DNA of 64,000 nucleotides from Panicum virgatum (taxonomy: Eukaryota; Streptophyta; Magnoliopsida; Poales; Poaceae), in contig NC_053136.1 in NCBI RefSeq assembly GCF_016808335.1, positions 6,182,531-6,246,530 on the forward strand, written 5' to 3'. Shown piece by piece: positions 1 through 11,011 of the stretch (positions are counted from its first letter, which is position 1; each line of letters starts with the position of its first letter). The translations under genes and the position numbers were made by a program. The notes under the pieces are model-generated. The model ran no database searches and was not told the DNA's origin. It saw only the letters and a list, made by a program, of their open reading frames with translations.

Positions 1-3000
1 GCCCTGCCTGTTGTCCTGCACAGCGCCCGACCAAGCCACCGACGGAGTCCCGCCGTGCCACTGCGCGACCACCCCGAGGAAGATGAGCCCTCCGGAGATC
101 TTCGCCAGACCTCGCCGTCGCCGCCGCGGGGAAGCAGCCGTCGCCTAGTGAGGAGAAGTCCCACGCCGCCGAAGACAGCTGTGCTCCACCGCCGTAAAGC
201 CCACTGGGGATCTCCGTCGAGCCGTCGTCGCCCCACAGCTAGACCACCGAAGAGCTCCGCCGCCGGAGAGGATCTCTGCTCGGCCGCGTCGCCTTGTCGC
301 GCCGCCGGACCACCTTGCCCTGTTTTGCCGCCACACCAAGCCGCCACCGCGCCACGGGCTCGACGTTCGTCGACCGCCTGCGCGAGCGAACCCCTGGCGC
401 CTCTGTTTTCCGTCGCCTACCCCACGCCGCCGGCATGCCACGACCACTCCACGGCCGTGGTGGCCGTGCGGGCCGGGAATACCCGAATCCCACGTGCACA
501 AGCCGCCCTTGGTCCCTGCTTGCCCGTGCCGTAGCCCTGCTCCGCTCTGCACCGCCCACTGGGGATCTCCGCCGAGCCCTCGCAGCCACGCCTGGAGAGA
601 TGAAGCAGAGGAGAGGGGAGGGACCGACACGGGGACCCCGCTTGCCAGCGGCAGCTGCGCGCCAACGTCCCGGGCCCAGGAGCCAGCGAGAGGAAAACTA
701 GGGAGAAGAGAGAGAGGAGGGGAAGCCCGTGGCCCTTTGGGCCACTTCCGGCCCAACGAGCCTAAAGACCCGAGCCGGCCCGCCTACCTGAGCCAAAGCT
801 TGAGCTGGCCTGTGAAGCCGCAGGCCGAGCTGGCCCTCTTTGTGAGCCGAGCCGCCGCAGCGATGGGCCGAGCCGACCGGCCCAGTTCTCCCTTTGAACC
901 CGGCAGCCCTTTTTGCCTTTTTCTTTTTCCTTTTTAAAAACCTTACACGCGGGTCCCATCTGTAAGCGTCTGGTGTGAGGCTGACCAGTGGGACCCACTG
1001 ACATGCGGACCCCACTGACTTGGTTGACCGGTCAACGGTCAACGTTGACTTGGTCAACACTGATGTCAGCAGGGCCCACTGCTAACGTCAGCAGAGCTGA
1101 CCCCAAGGTGACGTCATGGTGACGTCATGCTAATGTCATCGTGCCACGTGGCACGCTCTGGTGCTGCCACGTGTCACCTTTGTGTTTTTCTTTTTCCGAT
1201 AATCATTTAGTAATTCCAGAAAATGTTTTAATCTTAGAAAAATCACAGTAATTCAACCGGAGCTCCGAAAATTATGAAACCAGTTTCATAATTCTTCTAA
1301 AATCATGATCTACGCGTTAGAATAGGTTTTGTTGTGAGTTGGATCTCTTTTGTGCCTGTTTTGAGCATTCTTGCACTTTGCCCTCTGTACTTATATGTAA
1401 TTACGATTAGGTCCTGATGTGGAGGAGTTGACCGACGTCCCGGACGACCAGAAGATCCAGAAGGACTACCTCGACACCCGGAGGACCCAATTGGACGTAC
1501 TGGATGACTAGAAGACGTCAGAGATCAAGAAAGACTATGAAGACCTATCAGGTTCACGCCCATTAGCGATTTGAATACCTATTAGGCATTGCTTGCTAGA
1601 TACGCTACGCTCCCAAATTGAGTGTGATGAGATGAGCTTGCATGGCCATTTGTTTACCGTATTCCTTGTTTCCCATACTAGACATGAATTGATGTATGCT
1701 ATTGCTACTATGAGTGAGATTTGGGGTATGGGAATATATGATATGATTGTCCTTACTTGCTGGAAGTTGCCTCCACATATATGGGAGCTGGTGATTAGGT
1801 TACAGCGGGGGCGAGCAGACCCTTTCCCTGATCTTCGGATCGGGAGCCGGGGATTGTGTGTTGGGCACGATCATGTGAGCACCTGTGATGGGTGACGAGC
1901 ACCTGTGGCGGGTGCTAGACCATTCCTGTGGGAACATAGTAGAGGTGTAGTTTTGGAGGAGATACTTGTAATGGGTATCGATTGCAGACCGTGTTGACGG
2001 AATGCCAACTTGGACGAAGACGCTCGCCTCAGCGGGATGAAGGACTTGACTTTGTGGCCCTAGTGACGGAACTATGTCAAACGTGCACACCACTTATCCT
2101 TTATGAGGGGGGACCCAGCCCGAGCTAGCTATACGCGGCACCATTACTGCAGGAGGATAGTGTTTCAGTGTAAGGGGGAGAGGGCAGGACCCTATCGCCC
2201 CCGATCGCAGGATCCATGGAGATTCCATTCTAGATAGCTTCACAGCCCCGGGCGACCTACCGCGGGAGGAAGCGCCCCAGACCGGGAGTAGGATGGTGCC
2301 GTAGCCGTTAGTTTCGTTTACTGGTGCCTCGGAGTCAGTCGATCGACGGGTCGGCTGGTGACGGGGCGAGTGGGTACAGGTGTACAACCCCTGCAGGGTG
2401 AAAACTATACGTATAGCCGCGTACTCGGTCATGTACAACTCTGGATCTGGCCCCACAAATGTAGTTAGATCCACATATACTTTTCTACCTCCCTCTAGTG
2501 TACTTTTCCTGCTTGGATAGCAGCTAAGGTGCGGGGAGAGGGAGTTCCCGCACCGAAACAGGGTTGAGACAGTTGTAGTGGAAGATAGGAGACCGGGAGT
2601 CCGGGTTGCCAGAGCTGCCCGTGTTGAAAGGTATTTGGATGATTTATACATATACTGCTTGCATAGGAAGACATAGTCTATCCTTGGCATTACTTTTATA
2701 CCGTCTGCATCCACATAAAGCTTGCATACGGATGGTGACGTGAACCTATCCCATCCTTAGGGATAGCCTGATAGATGCAGGATCCAAGAGAAGGAGTCGA
2801 CAGGACGACAAACGTGGAAGGAGTTAAGGATGGCCCGAGCTACACTCCGAGCTGCCTGTGGAGAAGGATCGAGAAGATTCGTGAAGACAAAGTTTGCCCA
2901 TAAGACTAGATATCATTTCCGCTTTCTGTTTGTTTTCTTTTAGCCCAAGGGGCTTATACTCTGAGATTCGTATTACAATCCTTTGGATTATGTAATAAAT

Positions 3001-3141
3001 AAACCCATGTGATGTTGTAAACGTGAGTTATGTCTATGATATTCAATTGAAATGAGTTCTGTATGTGATAGTTACTGATCCAGGGACTATCACGATGATA
3101 CAGAGAGTCGGGTTCACCTCTCGGGAACCCGGTCTGTTTCA
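1..3141 (+). mobile_element. Long Gypsy-type LTR (3' portion), inserted in the Sirevirus 5' LTR
   Basis: The sequence starts GC-rich (about 1-930), passes through a dense cis-element zone (1024-1175) and ends AT-rich with AATAAA-like signals near 2994. It closes with GGTCTGTTTCA at 3131-3141. No gag or pol motif appears, so it looks like one long LTR (at least 3.1 kb) whose left end lies outside the window. At 3142 the sequence becomes Sirevirus LTR, matching the intact 3' LTR from 13797. The first five bases after the junction, GAGGT, are what a 5 bp target duplication would leave. Open frames in the GC-rich part overlap on both strands and show no domain. Whether it is a solo LTR or part of a full element cannot be decided here. 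Assignment to Gypsy rests on LTR style only. Confidence 0.6.
1024..1175 (+). promoter_or_regulatory. Clustered W-box, TGACGTCA and G-box motifs in LTR
   Basis: Within about 150 bases there is a palindromic W-box pair TTGACCGGTCAA (1024-1035), further TTGAC/GTCAA cores to about 1058, two TGACGTCA sites (1109-1116 and 1120-1127), a 14-base palindrome GTGCCACGTGGCAC with a G-box (1141-1154) and another CACGTG near 1168. These are known core sites for WRKY, TGA-type bZIP and G-box bZIP/bHLH factors. Function as an LTR enhancer is inferred. Confidence 0.5.
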
Positions 3142-3628
3142 GAGGTGATCTCGCCCTTGGGAGAGGAGCATAGGGGTTCTTGAGCACCGTCTCTCGAATC
3201 CTTCCTCAACGGAGACGTAGCACCTTCGGGTGTGAACTTCGAGAAACAAATCCTTGTCTCTTTCGTGTTAATTTACTTGATTTCATTGCTATTTGCTTGT
3301 GAGACTTCTTTTCTAGGGTTTGAGCTCGATCTACTCACTCACGAGTTTCTAGTGAGTTTTGTTTGTTGGATATCAACCTTAAGGAACCCCTGGTACTCGT
3401 ACTTTAGCTCGATCTACTTTTCATACATAGATTCCTGTAGTTTCTTTTCAGTTTGTTCATACCCGGAGACTCTGGTTATAGCTCCGGATACTCCAGACCA
3501 CAAAACCCGGAGTATCTGGGCTTATACCCAGAGGATCCGGGCTGAGTCTGCGTCTGACAGTTTTTTAAGTGTCTTTGAGTTGCAGATTGCTTATTCACCC
3601 CCCCTCTAGGCATCTTAAGGTCCTTTCA
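3142..3628 (+). repeat. Sirevirus 5' LTR, 3' part only
   Basis: It aligns with 13797-14238 of the 3' LTR and ends with the same CTTTCA terminus (3623-3628). About 860 bases of the LTR left end are missing here because a Gypsy-type LTR interrupts it at 3141/3142. Relative to the 3' LTR it has two extra stretches of about 22 bases, near 3330-3350 and 3510-3530. Confidence 0.9.
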
Positions 3629-3630
3629 AT

Positions 3631-3646
3631 TGGTATTAGATCTTGG
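3631..3646 (+). other. Primer binding site, Met-tRNA type
   Basis: TGGTATTAGATCTTGG lies two bases after the LTR end. It resembles the usual Copia site complementary to the initiator Met-tRNA 3' end, with changes after the seventh base. Confidence 0.7.
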
Positions 3647-3685
3647 CTCTCTATTCAAAGGGCTTAACCGTCCAGAGAGGTCAAG

Positions 3686-6418
3686 ATGTCGGATGATGAA
3701 AAGAATCCAGAGAATCCGGTTGATGAAGGTGAAAAAGACGATTCCGGGGATAAAAGAAACAAGGACAAGAATGCAGAACCATCCAACAACAACAAGAAAG
3801 AAAAGAATAAGAATGGTGGAGAACAAAGTGAAGAAGAGACATTCGATGATGAGATGTCTTATGAGAAGTGGAAGGCATGGAGGAAAAAGAAGAAGGAGCA
3901 AAGGAAGAAAAAGTCTAGCTCCCGAGTTATTATTGATTCTAGTGATGACTCCAACACCGATTCCAAGAGAAGAGCCTCACGCTCTTCAAACAAGGGCAGC
4001 TCATCAAGGTCAAAAGGCAAAGGTGATTATCGAAGAGTTGCTCATGACTACACTTTTTCACTACCTAGTGATCACAATGCATCAATCCACATGGGCAACC
4101 CACCTTTCTTTGATGGGACCGGATACAATTAATGGAAAACAAAGATGTATGGCTACATGAATGCAATCCACAAGGATGTGTGGAAGGTTGTAGAGGTTGG
4201 GTGTGAACTACCGGAAGAAGATGAAACTCCAACACCCATTCAATCATATGTGCTCCAACAAAATTTTCAAGCATTGAACATGCTTCACACATCCGTGAGC
4301 CCCGTAGAATTTAATAATATAGAAGATGCACAAACCGCCAAGGAGGCTTGGGACACTCTCCTAGTGAACCATCAAGGGTCAAGAAAAGTACGTGAATCAA
4401 GAATCAAAACTTTGGTAGATGAATTGAGATTATTCTCCATGAAGAAGGATGAAGGTGTGAAAGAGATGTATAACCGCATGAAGAAGATCACAAATCAAAT
4501 CAAATCTCTTGGTGGTGACAAGTGGGGTGACCGTGAGATCGTAGACAAGCTCTTGACCGTGTATATGGCTAGGGATGTTACTCTACCTAGCTTGATTAGA
4601 GCCGAAAGAGGATTCAAGCACTTCACAGCCGAGAATGTCCTTGGAAGAATTGAGGCTCACCATGATCAATTGAAGAGAGTCAAGATTAACAAAGATCTAG
4701 CCGAGCTTCAAGAACAAGCAGCCAAGAATAGTGGGTTGGCACTTCAAGCTAAGTCAAAAGGCAAAGAAAAGGCAAACCAATCCTCAAAAAATGAAGGCAC
4801 TAGTAGTGATGATGATAACGAGCTTGATGATGAGCAAATAACCTTCTTTATCAAGAACTTCACACGAGTATTGAAGAAAAGCAACTTTAGAAACTTTGGG
4901 AAGAACAAGAAGTATGAGCCAAGAAGAAAATCTAATAGGCCATGCTTTGGGTGTAACAAAGTTGGGTATTTCATTGCCGATTGCCCGGAAGAGAAGAAGA
5001 AGAATAAAGACACCAAAGAAAGCACATCCAAGAGAGATAGATTAAGATATAAGAAGCAAGCCGGAGAAGTTCATCTTGGTCAAGAATGGGATTCACAACA
5101 AGAAAGTGAGTTCGAGAAAGAAGATGTTGCAACCATGGCTTTTAAGGCATCATCTCAACATCCTACAAGCTTGTTTGAAGATCTCACCGACGATGAGGAT
5201 GAAGATCCTATCATGTGCTTCATGGCTAAAAACTCCAAGGTAACATCTCCAAACTCATCGGACGATGAAATGGATAATGAAGTAGAAGTTGTTAAACTAG
5301 TCAAGAAATATGGTAAAGGGGCCGCAACTAAAATGATGAAATTAGTTATGAAACTAGATGAAGCGGATGAGACTCTTGAAACACAAGAAGAATTACTTAG
5401 ACTTGAGAGAGAAAAATTCAAGGCTCTTGAAAAGGACCTCGCCAATGAAAAGAAGGAAAACAAGATGCTTGTGAACTCAATCAAAGTCAAGGATGGAACT
5501 CTTCTTGAGTTGAAAGAGTCACTCTCTAGTGAAAAAGAAAAAGTGGATGATTTGACTAGAAAATTTTCCTTTGTCAATGACACTAACACTTTTCTAAGGT
5601 AGGATAATGAGAAACTTCAAGAGAGCATGACAAGCTTACAAGCTAATCACACGCCACTTGAAGTTCAATTTAATACTCTTTGGGAAAGTACTTCTAAGAC
5701 TAGAGAGATATCTAATTCATCTAGTCCTTCGACAAGTAATGGTTGTGCATGGTGCTATAACATCGATATTCAAACTTGTGCTACTAACCACGTTGAGATG
5801 AATGCAATGAAGAAAGAAATCTCTAGACTCACTCATTTGTTGCAAGAAGAGGCTCCATCACATGCTCAAGTCCCAAAGAAAAATCCCTCAACAAGGGTAG
5901 GTGAGTTTGAGAAACACACCAAGGGATTTGGGTCAAGATACATGAGCAAATTTGGGTTTGTAAAAAGTAAGGGACTTGGTAAGAATGGGCAAGGTACTCC
6001 ACATGCCATTCCATTTATCAAGAACAAGAACAAGACCACCTTGGGTGCTCAAGGAGGTCTAGTGAACATGACCACTCCCATTCACAAGGCAAATGATGTG
6101 GTTCAAGAAAGTGGTCATGTCAAATTCATCAAGAGAGGCACAACATGTGATGAGGGTGCTAAGATTGTTGCATCCTCATTCAAAGAAGATAAGTTCAAGG
6201 CCTCTAACCCAACCAAGATCAAGGCGTAAGAATCATCTCATGTATCCTTTTATGCCGATTATGTATTGACAAGGAACCACCGTGGTAAAGTGGTTGCCAA
6301 GTTTGTAGGACACCGTACATGGAACACAAAAGTGAAAAGCTATGTATGGGTGCCCAAAGTTCTTGTGACTAACATTAAAGGACCCAAGTATTGTTGGGTA
6401 CCTAAAAGAAAAGAGTAA
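3686..6418 (+). pseudogene. Sirevirus gag, broken by in-frame stops
   Basis: One frame (frame 2) runs from an ATG at 3686 to a stop at 6416-6418, interrupted by stops at 4130-4132, 5600-5602 and 6227-6229. The product would coat the RNA in virus-like particles. The first 150 codons are acidic and lysine-rich. About 4145-4700 encodes the helical gag region of the UBN2 type. A zinc knuckle lies at 4942-4985, but the position normally held by histidine reads Tyr (TAT at 4967-4969), so metal binding is doubtful. About 5330-5600 is rich in Glu, Lys and Leu heptads and probably coiled coil. The long C-terminal part after the knuckle is typical of Sireviruses. Confidence 0.88.
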
Positions 6419-6431
6419 CTTTGTTTTGTAG

Positions 6432-9400
6432 GGATACTCCTCCGGTGGATCAACTTGGGTGATTGATAGTGGATGCACAAATCATATGACCGGAGAAAGG
6501 AGTATGTTCGAAACAATAACCGCATCAAGTGGAGATCATTTCATTAATTTTGCGGGAAATCAAAAGGTAAGAGTGCTTGGTACCGGTAACATTAATCTAA
6601 ACTCAAAGTTCACTCTCTCAAAGGTTCTTTTAGTTGAGTCACTTGGTTACAATTTATTGTCCATCTCACAACTTTGTGATTCAGGCTTCAATTGTTTGTT
6701 CACTAACGAGGGTGTGACCGTCATTAGAAGAAGCGATGACTCCGTTGCTTTCAAAGGGGTGCTCAAGGGAAAGCTCTATCTTGTGGACTTCTCTCAAGAG
6801 AAGGCTCAACTTGATGCTTGCTTGATAGCAAAGTCTAGCTTTGGTTGGTTATGGCATCGCCGACTAGCTCACGTTGGGATGAGAAATCTCAATAAGCTTC
6901 TAAAGGGCGATCACATCCTAGGACTAACAAATGTTTCTTTTGAGAAAGATCGTGTTTGTAGTGTATGCCAAGCCGGGAAGCAAGTTGGTGTTCCACATCC
7001 ATCAAAGAGCATCGTCACCACCATCAAGCCATTTGAACTTCTACATATGGATCTCTTTGGCCCGGTGGCGTACATTAGCATTGGTGGTAACAAATATGGT
7101 CTTGTCATTGTTGATGATTATTCTTGTTTCACTTGGGTATTCTTTTTGCATGATAAAAGTGTAGTGCAAGAGACCTTCAAAAAGTTTGTAAAAAGAGCTC
7201 AAAATGAATTTGAGACTAAGATCAAGAAAGTGAGGAGTGACAACGGTACCGAATTCAAGAACACTAATGTAGAAGAGTTTCTAGATGAAGAGGGCATTGG
7301 TCATGAGTTCTCGGTTCCATACACCCCTCAACAAAATGGAATTGTTGAGAGGAAAAATAGAACTCTCATTGAGGCCGCAAGAACAATGCTTGATGAGTAC
7401 AAAATCTCGGATCAATTTTGGGCGGAAGCAATCAACACGGCATGTCATGCAATCAACCGCCTATATCTTCACAAGATCTTGAACAAGACGGCATACGAGC
7501 CTCTACTTGGTAAAAAGGCTAACGTGTCTGACTTTAGAGTCTTTGGAAGTAAGTGCTTCATTCTAAACAAGAAGCCCAAGAACTCTAAGTTTGCACCTAA
7601 AGTTGATGAAGGATTTCTTCTTGGTTATGTCTCAAATGCTCATGGCTATCGTGTTTTCAACAAAACCTCCGGTTGTGTTGAAATAGCGTGTGACGTGACA
7701 TTTGATGAATCTAATGGCTCTCAAGGGGAGCAAGTTGATAATGTTGTAGGAATGGAAGAATCATCAAGTCAAGCCATCAAGAAGTCGGCGATTGGTGAGA
7801 TAAAGCCTCAAGAACAAGTGGACAATGATAATGATGATGAGTTGATGTTTCAAGGGCCATCTACCTCTACATCCACTGCAAAACCCGAAAACTCCGGATA
7901 TGAAGCCGGAGACTCCTGACATAATGACCGGAGTATCCGGACTCCAGACCGGAGTATCTGGTTCAATCAAACTGAAACAACAACTCAACAACAAGATAAA
8001 TCTCAAGATGATAGAGAAGCTGAACCAATCCAACATCAATCCTCCATTCCACATCCAAGAGTTCATCACATAATCCAAAAGGATCATCCTGTGGATAATA
8101 TCCTTGGAAGCATAAGTAAAGGGGTAATCACTCGATCTTGTTTGGCTACATTTTGTGAACATTACTCATTTGTTTCTTCTTTGGAACCTCTTAAGGTAGA
8201 TGAGGCATTGGATGATCCGGATTGGGTGATGGCTATGCAAGAAGAATTGAACAACTTCACTCGGAATGAAGTCTGGTTCTTAGTAGAAAGGCCCAAGCAA
8301 AATATCATTGGAACCAAGTGGGTCTTTCGAAACAAACAAGATGAACATGGCGTGGTAACAAGAAACAAAGCTAGGTTTGTTGCTCAAGGCTACACACAAA
8401 TTGAAGGTTTGTATTTTGGTGAGACTTATGCTCCCGTAGCTAGGTTTGAGTCAATTCGTTTCTTGCTTGCCTTTGCTACTCACCATGATTTCAAGCTATA
8501 TCAAATGGACGTAAAGAGTGCTTTCCTTAATGGACCAATGTCCGAGTTAGTATATGTTGAGCAACCACCGGGTTTTGATGATCCCAAATTCCCAAACCAC
8601 GTCTATTTGCTCCATAAGGTGCTCTATGGGCTCAAGCAAGCCCCTAGAGCATGGTATGAATGCCTTAAGGACTTTCTCTTAAGGAAAGGCTTTGAAATAG
8701 GCAAAGCTGATCCTACTCTTTTCACTCGCAAAATTGATAAAGAAATCTTTGTGTGCCAAATATATGTCGATGACATTATATTTGGCTCTACTAACAAAAC
8801 TTGGTGCGATGACTTTAGTAGGATTATGACAAAGAGATTTGAGATGTCTATGATGGGTGAGTTGACCTTTTTCCTCGGATTTCAAATCAAGCAACTCAAG
8901 GATGGCACTTTCATTAGTTAAATCAAGTACATCAAGGATATGCTCAAGAAGTTTGACATGGAAAATGCCAAGCCCATCAAAACTCCCATGCCAACCAATG
9001 GGCATCTCGATCTCAATGAAGTTGGCAAGGCCGTGGATCAAAAGGTATATCGCTCCATGATTGGATCCCTTCTTTACCTTTGTGCATCTAGGACCGATAT
9101 TATGCTTAGTGTGTGCATGTGTGCAAAATTTCAAGCTAATCCGAAAGAATGTCATTTGATGGCGGTTAAGAGAATCCTAAGATATTTGGTCTTCACTCCT
9201 AACCTTGGTTTATGGTATCCCAAGGGCTCATTTTTCGACTTACTTGGCTATTTCGATTCGGATTATGCCGGTTGCAAAGTAGATTGAAAGAACACTACGG
9301 GGACTTGTCAATTCCTCGGCCGGTCCTTAGTGGCTCGGAGCTCTGAGAAGCAAAATTCGGTTGCCTTGTCCACGGCGGAGGCCGAGTATGTCGCCGCCGG

Positions 9401-9677
9401 TGCGTGTTGTGCACAACTCTTGTGGATGAGACAAATGTTGAGTGACTTTAGTTGTCATTTTGATGCAATTCCTCTATTTTGTGACAATGAGAGTGCAATC
9501 AAGTTAGCAAACAACCCGGTACAACACTCCCGAACAAAGCACATAGATATTCGTCATCACTTCTTAAGGGATCATGAGGCTAAGGGAGATATTGCTTTAC
9601 AACATGTAAGCACCGACGGGCAACTTGCCGATATCTTTACTAAGCCTCTAGATGAGTCAAGGTTTTGTGCTTTGTGA
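6432..9677 (+). pseudogene. Sirevirus pol (protease-integrase-RT-RNase H), broken
   Basis: The frame opens after a TAG at 6429-6431, in a different frame from gag. Domains in order: aspartic protease with IDSGCTNHM near 6462; GAG-pre-integrase and HHCC zinc motif (WHRRLAHVG... CSVCQAGK) at about 6850-6980; integrase core with DLFGP, SDNGTEF and PQQNGIVERKNRT; a spacer with CCGGA palindromes (7880-7990); RT with QGYTQIEG and YVDDIIFG (about 8764-8787); RNase H with STAEAEYVAAG and TKHIDIRHHFLRD (9330-9600). In-frame stops at 7917-7919, 8919-8921, 9285-9287 and 9675-9677 break it. All key motifs otherwise remain, so decay is recent. The frame can be followed past the last stop to 9714-9716. Confidence 0.93.
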
Positions 9678-9970
9678 AATGAACTAAACATCTTGGATTC
9701 TCGTAACCTAACTTGAATTACTGCATACACTTGAGTGATCATAGATAAGTGGTTCTCAAAATGAAAGGATCTTGAAAACTTTCAAGAATGTGTGACTTTT
9801 GTTTTATGAAAGGTTTGATTCTTCACTTTACTCAGTTGAGATCATTGTTCTCCTTGATTGATTGTTGGCTGATCTTGAGTCGAGTAATTTCTTTCACACC
9901 TTTAGATCTTCAAAATCTATCTATACCAAATCCATCTAGATCAAGTTCTTTTGAGCCTTTTTCTGCTCAG

Positions 9971-10079
9971 TTTGAGGGGGAGCCGGAGTCTCCGGCCTGA
10001 TATCCGGAGTCTCCGGACTGTCCGGATTCTCCGGCCCAAAGGCCGGATACTCCGGATAATTTATTTTTCCTATATATAC
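9971..10079 (+). promoter_or_regulatory. Internal polypurine tract, palindromes and TATA box upstream of the env-like ORF
   Basis: TTTGAGGGGGAG (9971-9982) is a polypurine-like tract, followed by four or more CCGGA-N3-TCCGG repeats to 10055 and then CTATATATACT at 10070-10080. The layout resembles the U3 region of this element's own LTR, which has palindromes and then TATA at 13438. A subgenomic promoter for the downstream ORF is an inference. Confidence 0.4.
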
Positions 10080-11011
10080 TGCGAGGGGGTCGGGGTCAAA
10101 CCGACCTCAAGTCGTTTTCACCACCGCCACCGCCTCCTCTCTTCCCCTCACCTCATCTCACGCCCTAGTGGCAATTTCGATCTTCCAACCATCAAGAACT
10201 CGTCAATCCTTGAAGGAAGGCTCTCCTCTCGTCCGGAAACTCCGGGGAGGCTTTGGATTTGAAGTTCCCGAGCTCTCAACGGTCTCAAAGGTATTTTGAA
10301 CTTCGGATCGCCTGATCTCCCAATGCCGTAGGTTTCTTTAAAAGATCTTTAGGGCATCTCTTCCTAGCATGTGTAGGAACCTTTGGCTCAAGTTTCACGC
10401 AAATCCCGTGGCAAAATCCTTAGATTTTTGTAACCTAGAGTTTCAGGTGCTCGAGTCCGGAAACTCAGGATATACACCCGGATACTCCGGACCCTCTGGG
10501 CCGGAGTTTCCGGGGATATACCCGGAGTCTCCGGACTGGATCACCACAGGCACATCCGCTTCCTCCAAATCCTATCCAGCTTGGTCTTGATCTTACTTAT
10601 CTATTCTTTAGGCATGGTGAGGCCACGTGCTGGTGAGTCCTTGGAGGATGCGGAACAAAGAAGGCAAAAGTGGCATCATGATCCTCGCGCTCAAAGGGAG
10701 AATCCCCATCCAAACCCTTCAAGGGAGCTGCGTCCATGACATCACGCGGGCAAGGAACCCGCAGGCAGCAGTTCAAGAAAGGATCCAAGGAAAGCTCCTT
10801 ACATTATGCAAAGCTGACCCGCGGCTCCTCCATCCCGTCCGACTCCAACAAGCAAGGGTATTGCTCATGACATTTGTCCTAAAACCCCTCCTCGCTTGCA
10901 AGTTGAATACTCTTCTGAGCAGCGCAACTATCCAAGCATTCCAAGGCTTCATCGACCTGGAATTGTTCCTGGCTTTGCGGTTGAGATGGAAAGAAATTAC
11001 TACAAGCAAAT

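Noticed and set aside
55..1060. Several overlapping Pro/Arg/Ser-rich ORFs on both strands
   Set aside because: GC-rich LTR sequence; frames overlap on both strands, have no domain and end at the GC drop.
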